A stretch of 64,000 nucleotides of DNA from CAWAHD01 sp963781785 (lineage in GTDB: Bacteria; Planctomycetota; Planctomycetia; Isosphaerales; Isosphaeraceae): contig CAWAHD010000003.1 of assembly GCA_963781785.1 (NCBI GenBank), positions 372,001-436,000 of the forward strand, written 5' to 3'. Under the pieces are notes generated by a model. It made no database searches. It saw only the letters and a program-made list of their open reading frames with translations, and was not told where the DNA came from. Shown here piece after piece: positions 43,430 through 53,357 of the stretch (the first letter of the stretch is position 1; each line of letters starts with the position of its first letter). The position numbers were made by a program, and so were the translations under genes.

Positions 43430-46110
43430 TCAATTCCGCCGCCTTGGTGCATGATTCGACGACGATCGGGCAATCGCCGGCGGAGGTCCGCCCAGATCAC
43501 TCAGGCGGCGGCGGAGGTCCCATCCTGTGGGACCGTCCATGGGCTGGATCGCGTCCCCCTCGTCGAACTCCAGGTTTGTGGTCAAGCGGACCCAGGACGA
43601 GATTCGCTCCACGTCTCCCTCGACAGGGTTCGGGACTTCCCAGCAGCGCACCGTCGCGTCGGTCCCGCAGGCCGCCAGCCGCCGTCCGTCATGGCTGAAG
43701 ACCAGTCCGTGCACCGCACTGCCATGTTCCAGTGGCGGTCCGATCGGTAGGCCGGTCGTTGCGCACCAGAAACGAACCATCCCGTCCGGACTTCCCGTTG
43801 CGATCATCGTGCCGTCGGGACGGAACGCCAGGCAATCCACCCGCGATCTCTGGTCGAGGGGCTCGCCGATCGGTCGGCCTGTGGCCGATTGGCGGAGGCG
43901 AGCGGTCCCCGCGTCGCCCGCCGTCGCGAACGTGTCACCCCCGGGTTGAAACGCGACGCAGCGGATCTCGCCCTGACTGGCCAGGGTCACGAGAGTGCGC
44001 CGCCCAGCGAGATCCCAGAGCGTGACATTGCCGCCTGAACTTCCGGTCAAAAGCCTTCGGCCGTCTGAATCAAATCCAACTGCCCGTACGGCCGACTCGT
44101 GCGCCAGCGGTTCTCCGAGCGCTCGACCGGTCGCGGCGTCCCGTACAGTGACCTGGCCGTCGTCACCGGCAACTGCCAGAGTCGCGCCATCAGGGGAAAA
44201 AGCGACCGCCCGGACGCGGGCGAGACTCCGGTCCGGCGGATGAATGGGCTCGCCCGTCACGGCGTCCCAGAGGAAGGGCTGCCCCGGCTCGCTCGTCGCC
44301 GCGATCCTCGATCCGTCGGCGCTGAAAAAGAGCGTGGCGACCGGTGCGCCAGTGAGTATAGGCTCTCCCGCGGGCTCGCCGGTCAGGGCGTCCCAGCGCC
44401 GGATCATCTGTTCGTCTCCCGCTGTTGCGAGCAGTCTCCCGTCCGGACTGAAGGCGATGGCCCGAACGGGCGCTTGATGCTTCAAGGGGTGCGACAGGGT
44501 CGAGCCCGTGGAAATGTCCCAGAGCCGGGCCTGCCGGTTCGCGCCGGCCGTAGCCAGTCTGCGCCCGTCGGGAGAGAATGCGATGGCATGAACCTCGTCA
44601 CCATGGCGGAGGCACCGTTCGAGTAGTTTGGCCCCGACGTGCCAGCCGTGAAGGCTGGTGCGAATGACGCGCTGCAACTCGGCGGGCGTTGAGGGTGCAT
44701 TCTCCAGAGCGCGAGCCAGCCAGAGCATCCCCTCGTCGGCGCATCCCGGCCGAAACAGTTGTGGGCCCGCTCGAGGCACAACCGGGCCAGCGAGCCCTTG
44801 ATCTGGGTCAAGGCCAGCTCGTGCTCATTGCGGTAACGCACGTCCGCCAGCCAGGTCTCGAGCTCGTTGGCCAGGTCGAGAGCCGTGGCATATCGGTCTG
44901 GGGGATCGAGTGCCATGGCCTTCAAGCAGATCGCTTCGAGCGCCGGGTCGACCGAACGGCGCAATCGCCGCGGGGCCGGAAAAATGCCTCGGCGCACTCG
45001 ACCCAAGACATCGCGCAAGTCACCGCCCGGGAAGGGACCGTGCCCGACGAGTACGCAGTAGAGAATCGCGCCAAGACTGTAGATATCACTCGCTGGCCCA
45101 ACCCGGTCCAGGTCGCCGTCAGCCTGCTCGGGGCTCATGTAACGGGGTGTCCCCATCACGGAGCCCGGCTGGGTCATCGACGCGTCCTGAGCCGGTTGAT
45201 CGGTGCCGACCGTCTCGGGCTCGTCCCCGTCAGCGCCGGGGAGCAACTTGGCGAACCCCCAATCGACGACGAGGGTTTCGCCGAACGGGCCGAGCATGAT
45301 GTTCTCGGGCTTCAAGTCACGGTGCACGACTCCGCGGCTATGAGCGTACGCGACGGCATTGCAGGAATCGATGACGCTACGCAGGAGCCTCCGGAAGGCG
45401 AGCTCCTGGCTCTCGCGACGATGCGTCACTCCGCCAGGGCGGTGGAACCGCTCGATGGCAGCGCGGAGGGTTTCCCCCTGGATCAAGTGCATCGCGTAGT
45501 AGGGCCGTCCATCGGCATGTCGACCCAGGCTGTAAACCGGCACGATTCCGGGATGCTCCAGCCTTCCTGTGACCTGGGCTTCCAGCAGGAATCTTGCCTG
45601 AGCGACCGAGTCGTGGGCGAGGCGGGCCTGCAGTTCCTTGAGGGCGACGTCGCGGTTCAGCTCGCGATCAAACGCAACGAACACTTCGCCCAAGCCGCCC
45701 CGTGCATGCGGCCGCAGGACCTGGAACCGCCGACCTTCACGCCCGGCGCCAATGGGGTCGTGCGCGCCGCGTGCGTGTTCGGCTATGGCATCGTCATCAC
45801 AGGCAAAGGAGCCCGTCGCATCAGGGTCGACCGTCCGGTCCGACCGTCGGGAGCCGTGTCCTTCCGCCGCAAGGCCGGGGCCACGCCCGCTGCGCAGGAG
45901 CTCAAGGTCCCTCGTCACCCGGTCTGCAAAACGCGCGATCGCCCGAGCGTCCAGCACACCATCTTGAGCAAAGATCTCGGCCAGTGTCCCCTCAGGAGAA
46001 CCAGCCCAGGCCTCGATTGCCTTGACGAGTTGTTCCTGGTCGATCGCCCCGCTCTCGAGGGCGTGAAGACCGAGGCGCAGGTCGCGTGACGGGTCAACTC
46101 GCCCGGCCAT
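43430..46110 (-). CDS. Ser/Thr protein kinase fused to WD40 repeats, one frameshift
   Basis: About 893 residues when joined. The first 120 residues are an unknown helical region (LVKAIEAWAGSPEGTLAEIF). The kinase domain has DVALKELQARLA (Lys), VVHRDLKPENIML (catalytic Asp near residue 258) and VVDWGFAKLLPG (DWG), so it looks active. After LALTQIKGSLARLCLERAHN the frame breaks near 44755 (one base missing); the next frame continues GMLWLARALENAPSTPAELQ and then WD40 repeats such as VHAIAFSPDGRRLATAGANR, AVGFDSDGRRLLTGSSGGNV and VHGLVFSHDGRRLAACGTD. There is no membrane helix, so it is probably cytoplasmic. It ends 327 bp before the repeat-protein start. Confidence 0.88.
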
Positions 46111-46247
46111 CGAGGGTCTCCCGACTCAGGACCATGGTGAACGGTTTGGTCCCTCGGCCGAACATCTGGCGGGACCGCGACTTGACGCCCGTGACTGCCC
46201 TCCCATGATAAAGAAGAGCGGTCCAGGAGTCACGAGCTCGACAGACA

Positions 46248-47357
46248 CTATCTTGACGACGGCGTTACACCTTGAGCCTCGACGTGCGATTCCGAACGGA
46301 GCGCAATCGCCTTCGTCCGCCACTTCGCGGCTGATACGAAATCGCCCGTTTGGGCACAGGCTGCCGCAAGCGTTTCCAGGTAATCGGGTCGCTTCCACCC
46401 CGACAGCTCACATGCCTTCGTCGCCGATTCGACAGCGCGTTTCGAGTTGCGGATTCGCTTGTCCGGACAGGTTGTCAGGATCCATGCGACGGAGATGTGA
46501 GCCAGGTCGTCATTGGGCTCGAGCCGGATAGCCTCGCTATAATCAGCGAGCGCCTTGTCGTGCTCCGCCAACTGGCTCCACGCGTAGCCGCGGTATTTGT
46601 AGATATCCGCTCTCCTGGAATTGAGTCGCATGGCCAGGTCGAAGTCGGCGATCGCCCTGCGATGCTCTTTCTTTTCAGCCCACAGCAATCCGCGGTTCAA
46701 GTACGTCCTGAACTCGTTGGGCTCGAGCCGGATGGCCTGGTTGTAATCGGCCATCGATTTGTCGATCTCGTGCTTCTGCTGCCAAGCGTAGGCGCGTCCA
46801 AAGTAGGAGAGGGCATTTGTGGGGTCAAGCTGGATGGCCAAGTCGAAATCGGCCAAGGATTTGTCGATCTCGTTTTTCTGGCGCCAGGCGTTGCCGCGGG
46901 CATAGTAGACGCGGGCAGCTTTGGGATCGAGCGCGATGGCCTTGTTGTAATCAGCGATGGCCTTGTCGAAGTCTTGCTTCTCGCTGTAAATCGAGGCCCG
47001 GTTGATGTAGGCGCCAGTTTGTCGGGGATTGAGCCGGATCGCCTCAGAGTAATCGGCGATCGCCTTGTCGAACTGCTTCTTCTCGTTCCAGGTGAAGGCG
47101 CGGGCGAAGTAGGCGTCGCTGTATCTGGGATCGAGCCGGATCGCCTCCGTGTAATCAGCGATCGCTTTGTCGAATTCTTTGCGCTGGTTCCACGTGTAGC
47201 CGCACGAGTAGCGATACCGAGCCAAGAGGGGTCGATAGGCGATGGCAATCGCAAGCGCGACCAGAGCAAAAAGCAGCACAAGTGCCGTCATCACCACCGC
47301 GAGTGGACTGAGGCGGACCCCGTGCGGCCTCGAGCTAACTAGCGGCTGATCTTGCAT
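46248..47357 (-). CDS. Membrane-anchored TPR protein
   Basis: 369 residues from MQDQPLVSSRPHG. One membrane helix (LAVVMTALVLLFALVALAIAIAY) near the N-terminus is followed by about eight TPR units, for instance FDKAIADYTEAIRLDPRYSD and EIDKSMADYNQAIRLEPNEF. The repeats should form a scaffold facing outside or the cytoplasm. No catalytic domain. A longer frame to 47699 enters the divergent gene and is rejected. Partner unknown. Confidence 0.85.
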   Translation of the reverse strand: MQDQPLVSSRPHGVRLSPLAVVMTALVLLFALVALAIAIAYRPLLARYRYSCGYTWNQRKEFDKAIADYTEAIRLDPRYSDAYFARAFTWNEKKQFDKAIADYSEAIRLNPRQTGAYINRASIYSEKQDFDKAIADYNKAIALDPKAARVYYARGNAWRQKNEIDKSLADFDLAIQLDPTNALSYFGRAYAWQQKHEIDKSMADYNQAIRLEPNEFRTYLNRGLLWAEKKEHRRAIADFDLAMRLNSRRADIYKYRGYAWSQLAEHDKALADYSEAIRLEPNDDLAHISVAWILTTCPDKRIRNSKRAVESATKACELSGWKRPDYLETLAAACAQTGDFVSAAKWRTKAIALRSESHVEAQGVTPSSR

Positions 47358-47673
47358 CTGGGCGTCCCGTATCGATCGGCCGTCTTGCGTTTGCCGCGAC
47401 CAGGGCGGTGTCAGCCGCGCGACAGTGCCCTGAGTACGGCCAAGCGAACAACCTTCGATCAGAGTACCCGATACATCGTGGGGTTCAACCACCGTGAGGG
47501 AACTTTCGGCGATTACCAGGAGCCATCCCCGAAATGCTGGCAGGGACGGTCGCGGTCGTGTAAACAAGAGTGGCATCGCCTGCGACGGGAGCCTGCTCGA
47601 GGCAGAGCCGAGGTTCTCCCTGCCCGGCCGTGAGTCGACCCCGCTCTCCTCCCTTTGAAACCGAGGCTCCTCG
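47358..47673. promoter_or_regulatory. Divergent promoter region, about 315 bp
   Basis: Lies between the starts of the TPR gene (minus) and the glycosidase-like gene (plus), so it should hold both promoters. I cannot identify clear boxes or operators. Confidence 0.35.
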
Positions 47674-50001
47674 ATGCGGCATCTTGCTCTGCGTGTCACG
47701 ATGACAGCCCTCCTATCGTGGATGGTCCTTCCGCTCGCCGGTCCTGTTTGTTGGGCTCAAGACATCCCCGACCGCGACTCGACCAGGCTCCCACCACGCT
47801 CGGTGCCCGAGTCGCTGCCGCCGCGTCCTGTGCCGGCGTGGGTTCGCACGAATTTCCGGGTCGGACACCTTCCCGGCAGCCAGCCGATGGCCGACGCCTT
47901 TGTGAAGGCGGGGTACAACGTGGTCACACTCAACGTGCTGGGAAGGTGGGATACCGTCGGGCCGTCGGCATCGTTCTACCCAGCAGACCGGGTCAGAGAG
48001 GCGGAAGGGTACATGCGAACCCATGTCGAGCGCTGCCATCAGGCCGGTGCAAAGGCTGTCTTCTACATCGGTCCGGTTCAGGTCCCCTCTGGAAACCCCA
48101 CGTTCGCCAAGGCGCATCCCGACTGGCTGCGCATTCGCCCGGACGGCAAGCCCGATGCCGTTCCCAATTTCGCCAATATCCGTAGTGGCTACGCCGATTG
48201 GCTGCTCGCGCAACTGGCGTATGTGACCCGGACCTTCAAGGTCGACGGTTACTGGCTCGACGGCTACGCCCCACTGCACCTGCACACGTACGATGCTGCG
48301 ACCCGGCAAGCGTTCCGCGATTACTCGGGAGGCAAGGATATTCCCCTTCCGCTCGACGCAGGCCGCGACGCGCCGATGTTCTTCGACACGGTTCACGATC
48401 CCATCGCGCGAATCTACATGGCCTGGCACGAGGATTTCTTCGTCAAGTTCGCCGACCGGATGCGCGCTGCGGTGCGCCACGAATCGCCGGAGACCGTCCT
48501 TTTCGTCAATCATTCCGCCAACCGCACGTGGTATTATCCCAATATGTACATGGGCGAGTATCCGCTCCATTACGCCAGCGCCGTCGACATCCCGTCGGTC
48601 GAGCTTTACTGGGACGTTCCGGGCGACCCGCTCTATCAGCAGTTTGTATTCGCCTTCATGCAGGGCATCACCCGGGACCGCGGTGCGTCGGTCTGGATTC
48701 AGCCATCGGAGCACGGAATCTCAGGGATCTCGTCGCCGGTCGAGATCCAGCTCCGGGGTCTGGAATGCCTGCCGTGGGGAATCACTCCGGAATTCATCGA
48801 ATCGACGGGGAGAGAAGAGTATTACAAGCTCCACGTTGCCAATATCGCCGGGCGCGAGGCGTGGCTCGAGAGGTCAGAGGCCGTCCCGTACCTGGGCATC
48901 GTCGCCTCGGAGCAGACGAGAACGCTCTATGCTCAGACGGCCTTGCCGATGTACTTTTCGCACACACTGGGCGCGTTCCGCGCCCTGCTCGAGAAGCATC
49001 TTCCCGTCCGCGTTCTCACCGAGCAGGACCTCGAAGACGCGAATCTTCGGGGCGTGCGCGTTCTCGTCTTGCCCAACGTCGCATGTCTATCGGACCGTGC
49101 GGTCGAGGTGATTCGCCGGTTTGTGAAAGCCGGCGGCGGGCTGGTCGCGACCTTCGAGACCTCCCTTTACGACCCACAGTTCCGGAAACGCCCGGATCTC
49201 GCACTCGGTGACCTCTTCCACGCCCGGTACACCGGTACGAACACGGTCAGCCAGCGGATCGAGAACCTCGCTTTGACTCTGGACGCTCCGCATCCGATCC
49301 TCGACGACCCCGTGATCAGGGCCAAGCAGAACACGGCGTGGCTGAATCCCGGAAATCCGCCGGAGAAGGGCACCTTGGCACTGATCGCCAGCGCCACCAA
49401 GGTCAAGCCACTCGAGGGAGGAGCAGTGCTTGCGACTTTCAATGTCAATCTCCCCGCGAATGAGGCCGGACAGCGATATCCCGCGATTGTGGCCGCTGAA
49501 TATGGTAAGGGTCGAGTCGTCTACTTCGCTGCTGCGGTCGACAAAGGGATGTTCTTCTACCCCGATGCCTATATGCGCCAGATGCTTGCCAACGCAGTGC
49601 GCTGGGCCGCGCGCGACGTGAAGCCGCTTGTGGAAGTGAATGGCCCGCTGATCCTGACGGCCACTTTTCGGCGGCAACACCAGACCAAGCGCGTGGTGGT
49701 TCACTTGCTCAATCAAGGTAGCTCCTGGGGCATGCACTCGATTTACCAGAAGATCGCGCCCTTGCCCGAGGAGCTGAACAAGCAGTGGGGCTTCCCGAAC
49801 CAGTCCGAGCTGCGCGGAACCTGGCCAATTCGTGAAGAGGTCATCCCGCTCTCGGGCATCCGCGTGACGTGCCGGATGCCAGGCATCAAGAAGGCCGCGC
49901 TGCAACCGGGCGGCCTTGACCTGCCGATCACCCAAGTTGGCGACGGAGCCGAAGTGACCGTGAATAACCTGGGAATGCACGCGATGGTTGTTTTCGAATA
50001 A
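47674..50001 (+). CDS. Secreted glycoside-hydrolase-like protein (GHL6) with beta-galactosidase trimerisation-like domain
   Basis: 775 residues. A signal peptide (MTALLSWMVLPLAGPVCWAQ) precedes a TIM barrel of the hypothetical glycosyl hydrolase 6 type: GYNVVTLNVLGRWDT, HPDWLRIRPDGKPD, VDGYWLDGYAPL and VLFVNHSANRTWYY. A Rossmann-like domain follows (VRVLVLPNVACLSDRAVEVI, KAGGGLVATFETSLYD), as in the trimerisation domain of GH42 beta-galactosidases, then a beta-rich C-terminal part. Asp residues in WLDGY could be catalytic, but the active site is not proven for this family. It likely acts on polysaccharide outside the cytoplasm. Complete. Confidence 0.85.
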   Translation: MRHLALRVTMTALLSWMVLPLAGPVCWAQDIPDRDSTRLPPRSVPESLPPRPVPAWVRTNFRVGHLPGSQPMADAFVKAGYNVVTLNVLGRWDTVGPSASFYPADRVREAEGYMRTHVERCHQAGAKAVFYIGPVQVPSGNPTFAKAHPDWLRIRPDGKPDAVPNFANIRSGYADWLLAQLAYVTRTFKVDGYWLDGYAPLHLHTYDAATRQAFRDYSGGKDIPLPLDAGRDAPMFFDTVHDPIARIYMAWHEDFFVKFADRMRAAVRHESPETVLFVNHSANRTWYYPNMYMGEYPLHYASAVDIPSVELYWDVPGDPLYQQFVFAFMQGITRDRGASVWIQPSEHGISGISSPVEIQLRGLECLPWGITPEFIESTGREEYYKLHVANIAGREAWLERSEAVPYLGIVASEQTRTLYAQTALPMYFSHTLGAFRALLEKHLPVRVLTEQDLEDANLRGVRVLVLPNVACLSDRAVEVIRRFVKAGGGLVATFETSLYDPQFRKRPDLALGDLFHARYTGTNTVSQRIENLALTLDAPHPILDDPVIRAKQNTAWLNPGNPPEKGTLALIASATKVKPLEGGAVLATFNVNLPANEAGQRYPAIVAAEYGKGRVVYFAAAVDKGMFFYPDAYMRQMLANAVRWAARDVKPLVEVNGPLILTATFRRQHQTKRVVVHLLNQGSSWGMHSIYQKIAPLPEELNKQWGFPNQSELRGTWPIREEVIPLSGIRVTCRMPGIKKAALQPGGLDLPITQVGDGAEVTVNNLGMHAMVVFE

Positions 50002-50097
50002 ATCAGCGCAAACCGCCGAAGATCATTGCATGGTCTTCCAGCCGTGGACTGCGCTCCTGCGAGCCGATGCGGTACGACGACCTTCGAAGAGGTGGTG

Positions 50098-51069
50098 ATG
50101 CGCTGCAAAGTGGAATCATTGTGGGTGGTCGTTCCGCTGCTTTGGACGGCGACCACCGTAGGAGGTTGTATCAAGCGAGAGCCCGCGAGAGGAGCCGCTG
50201 CGAGCGATCCGCCGGAAATCCAGAGCATCAAAGCGGCGGGCGATGCGATCCGCGCGCTCCATACGCGGATGGGCAAGCCGAAGCCGGGCGAGTGGCTCGA
50301 CCAGCATTTCGAGCCGGGGCAGACATTTAACGCCTATCTCACCAGCCGGCCCAACCGCCCCGATGCGCGGCGAACAACGATCTATCTTCAGCCGCTGGGC
50401 GATTTTGACCCGGCACAGCAGAAGCTTCTGAGCGCAACCGCCGACCTCCTGGGGCGGTGGTACAACGTGCCCGTCAAAAGGCTCGTCTCGATCGGCATGG
50501 AGGCAATTCCAATCTCGGCCCGCAGGGTCCACCCGACGTGGGGTGACAAACAAATCCTGACGACGTTTGTGCTCGACCTGCTCAAGCAGAAACGGCCTGA
50601 CGATGCAGTCGCGGTCCTGGCCCTGACGGCCGTTGATCTGTGGCCTGGAGAGAACTGGAATTTCGTCTTCGGCCAGGCGTCGCTGGGCGACCGCGTCGGC
50701 GTGTGGTCGATCTACCGCCTGGGCAACCCCCGCACCGAGCCGGCCACATGCCTGCTGCGGACCTTGAAGGTGGCCGCGCACGAGGCCGGCCACATGATGG
50801 GCATCCCGCACTGTATCGCCTACGAGTGCGGCATGAATGGCTCGAATCACCTCGTGGAAAATGACGAACGGCCACTCTGGTTCTGCCCCGAGGACGAGAT
50901 GAAAGTCTGGTGGGCGTGCCAGGCCGACCCCGCCGCGCGGTATGAGAGCCTTGTCGAGTTCGCGCGAAACCACGGCCTCGACCGCGAGGCCAGGTTCTGG
51001 AACGCATCGCTCGACGCGGTCAATAGAACAAAGCTGGGAGACACCGCGAGCAGGGTTAAGAAACCTTGA
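50098..51069 (+). CDS. Archaemetzincin-like metalloprotease, lipoprotein form
   Basis: 323 residues. A leader ending in TATTVGGC (Cys24) is a lipobox, so it is probably a lipid-anchored protein. The zinc site is HEAGHMMGIPHC (His228, Glu229, His232, His238), followed by CGMNGSNHLVENDERPLWFC, which closely follows the archaemetzincin order HExxHxxGxxHC...CxM...CxxC. The last Cys of the second zinc site is replaced: it reads CPED instead of CPxC. Archaemetzincins are aminopeptidase-like metalloproteases of uncertain function. The ATG at 50098 follows GAGGTGG; an earlier in-frame ATG at 50026 is less likely. It follows the glycosidase gene by about 95 bp. Confidence 0.88.
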   Translation: MRCKVESLWVVVPLLWTATTVGGCIKREPARGAAASDPPEIQSIKAAGDAIRALHTRMGKPKPGEWLDQHFEPGQTFNAYLTSRPNRPDARRTTIYLQPLGDFDPAQQKLLSATADLLGRWYNVPVKRLVSIGMEAIPISARRVHPTWGDKQILTTFVLDLLKQKRPDDAVAVLALTAVDLWPGENWNFVFGQASLGDRVGVWSIYRLGNPRTEPATCLLRTLKVAAHEAGHMMGIPHCIAYECGMNGSNHLVENDERPLWFCPEDEMKVWWACQADPAARYESLVEFARNHGLDREARFWNASLDAVNRTKLGDTASRVKKP

Positions 51070-51296
51070 GCCAGTTCGTGGAAGCAGCGATCGAGAGGGC
51101 CCCCACACGTCTCGATTTTGGCTGATTTTGCGGCCCAAGCTGCCGCGCGTGAGCGATCGACGTCGGGATTGACCGCAAACGAGTTACGTCGTATGGTATG
51201 CACCTACGCGATGGTGTGTGTGTCCGGCCCTCGGCGACGTCTTTCCAGGCTTCTCCAAACCATCGCATTGCATGGATGCAAGTCCCACCGCCAGGG
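51070..51296. promoter_or_regulatory. Region upstream of the glycan operon
   Basis: About 230 bp before the first glycosyltransferase. It should contain the promoter of the 51.3-58.9 kb operon. No clear hexamers or palindromes stand out. Confidence 0.35.
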
Positions 51297-52253
51297 ATGG
51301 AACCCTTGACGATCGATCGCACTCATATCCTGATCCTCAACTTCAACGGCCGGGGTTTACTGGCCGATTGCATGCCATCCGTTCTGGAGGCTGCCTCGCG
51401 GTCTCTGGTCCCCTGCCGCGTCTCAGTCGTCGACAACAGCTCGACGGACGACTCGGCTGATCTGGTTGCAACCCGCTGGCCGGCCGTCGGTTTTCTGCGC
51501 GAGCCGAACCTCGGGCTCGCGTCGTTCAACCGAGTGCTGGCGAGGCTCGATGAGCCCGTCGTGATCCTCCTGAACAACGACGTCAAGCTAGACCCAGGTG
51601 CCGTCGGGCCGTTGCTCGATGTGTTCGAGAGGCAGCCTGACGCCCTGTTCTCGGCCCCCTTGTGCTGGACGTTCGACGGCCGGATCTACGAGGGGATGAG
51701 AACGCGGGTTCGGTCGCGATTTGGGCTGGTGCAGGGGATGTGCCGGGTTCCCGGATTCGAGAAGGTCATCCGCACCGCCGACCAGACGGCCGCGGCTGGC
51801 CCCGTGCTGGCCGTCGACCGGTGCCGGTTCCTGGTCCTGGGCGGTTATGACCCGATCTACTTCCCGGGCAGGATCGAAGACCTGGACCTGGGATTTCGAG
51901 GCTGGATCGCCGGCTATCGGGGGTACTACGTGCCCGAGTCGGTCGCCTACCATCTCGGCTTCGGGACGTTCGAGCCTCGGTTGGGAAAAGAACATTGCGA
52001 TCGGCTGGCGAGCCGGAACACGCTGATCTTCATCTGGAAAAACACCAGCGGTGTCCGCTTGCTGAATCACCTTCTGTGGCTGCCGGTCCGGCTTGCACAC
52101 TCCCTTATTCGAGGACAGCCGGGCTTTGCCGTCGCGCTGATCGAGGCCTTGAAGCACGGCCGCCGGATCTGGGCGGCGCGACGCATGCTGGCAGTGGGGC
52201 GCGGAACCTGGACACAGCGGCAAGAGGCCTTCTTTCGACGGTTTCAGTGGTAA
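51297..52253 (+). CDS. Family 2 glycosyltransferase, first gene of the glycan operon
   Basis: 318 residues. ILILNFNGRGLLADCMPSVL, VSVVDNSSTDDSADLV and PVVILLNNDVKLDPGAVGPL are GT2 landmarks, with the NND in place of DxD and the GGYDPIYFPGRIEDLDLGFR acceptor loop (ExDLxxR). It resembles rhamnosyl- or galactofuranosyl-type GT2 enzymes of cell-surface glycans. The start is uncertain: ATG at 51297 (used here), 51276 or an earlier one, none with a strong ribosome site. The next gene starts 23 bp downstream. Confidence 0.85.
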   Translation: MEPLTIDRTHILILNFNGRGLLADCMPSVLEAASRSLVPCRVSVVDNSSTDDSADLVATRWPAVGFLREPNLGLASFNRVLARLDEPVVILLNNDVKLDPGAVGPLLDVFERQPDALFSAPLCWTFDGRIYEGMRTRVRSRFGLVQGMCRVPGFEKVIRTADQTAAAGPVLAVDRCRFLVLGGYDPIYFPGRIEDLDLGFRGWIAGYRGYYVPESVAYHLGFGTFEPRLGKEHCDRLASRNTLIFIWKNTSGVRLLNHLLWLPVRLAHSLIRGQPGFAVALIEALKHGRRIWAARRMLAVGRGTWTQRQEAFFRRFQW

Positions 52254-52276
52254 CGGGGTGCGCAGGGAGGCGTTTG

Positions 52277-53357
52277 ATGGCTGCTCAGCCTGTTCGGCTC
52301 GTCATCGATGCCCGACCAAGAGGGCCGCGCGGGCTGCTGGCCAGCGAGATCGTGCTGGGCAAGAGCGTGCTCGGTCACTTGATCGACCTGGCCGCCGACC
52401 TGGGAGGACCCGGGGGGCCGGTGGTCGTGCACGCGCGCGAAGAAGAGTATGGGCCGCTCCGCGAGCTGGCCCGCGAACGGCCGCCGAGAGGCTTGATGTT
52501 CGTGAGCGGCACGCCTCGCGCCCACGAGGCCGTGCTGCGGACCGATTGTCTCTACGACCGGGGCCGGCTGCGGCGCAGCCTGCGGCGGGGCAGGTCTCCA
52601 GAAACGGCCGTGCTCTGGCGCCTCGACCGGCCGGAGGCATTGTGCAAAGCCGACGAAGAGTTGACGCGGCGGTTGACCTATCAACCGCTCGGGAAATACT
52701 GGGCGTTTCCGCTGGCAGAACGGTTGGCAGATTGGCTTCGGTCCACGGTCATCCGGCCCAATCTTTTGACCATGACCGCGGGAGCATTGATGCTCACGGC
52801 CGCCGGGATCGTTGCCACCCAGGCCGATTCCTGGATCATTCGGTCGATCGTCGCTCTCGCTCTGGCGACGGCACTCGTGCTGGATACCGCCGATGGCCGC
52901 CTCGCCCGGTTGCAAGGGACGAGCTCCGCCCTGGGGCGCTGGCTGGACCAGGTCCTCGACGAGCTAGCCGACCTGGCACTGCACGCGGCGATCGCCTGGG
53001 CCGCGTTTGGCCGGGATGGGCGACCGGTGTGGCTCGGTCTGGGCATGCTCTACGCATCGGCGAAGTACCTGTTCCTGATCCAGTCACATTTCGGAAACGA
53101 GCTGGAGCTGGGAATCGGGCAAGCCCCGGCGACCGGGCCATCGCATCGCGCCGAACAGGGATTCCGAAAAAAGACGGGCGCTGCCCGCTGGACCGTCGGT
53201 CTGGTTCGAAATCATCGGCCATGCCGACTTGCGGTGGCATCTCTGGATCGTACTCGCGGTCCTGGGGCGGCTCGAGCTGGCGCTCGTCTGTTACGCGGGC
53301 TACTTCGCGGTGCGCGCCCTGGCTGGTGCGGTGAGGAAGGGGGTTCGTTATGCCTGA
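52277..53357 (+). CDS. CDP-alcohol phosphotransferase with N-terminal degenerate nucleotidyltransferase-like domain, one frameshift
   Basis: About 359 residues when joined. Residues 1-150 look like a worn nucleotidyltransferase fold (VVVHAREEEYGPLRELARER, VLWRLDRPEALCKADEELTR) without the LxxGxGxR signature. The C-terminal part has membrane helices and the complete CDP-alcohol phosphotransferase motif D203xxDG..AR...G...D224...D228. Such enzymes link a CDP-activated alcohol to another alcohol, making a phosphodiester. The arrangement resembles inositol-phosphate synthases (IPCT-DIPPS type) but with an inactive-looking front half. One extra base near 53205 moves the frame; LRWHLWIVLAVLGRLELALV and the stop at 53357 follow in the next. 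GGGAGG supports the ATG at 52277. The next gene overlaps by eight bases. Confidence 0.85.

Noticed and set aside
44689..46089. Plus-strand open frame of 466 codons over the kinase-WD40 gene
   Set aside because: It is a shadow of a kinase domain with clear motifs on the other strand.
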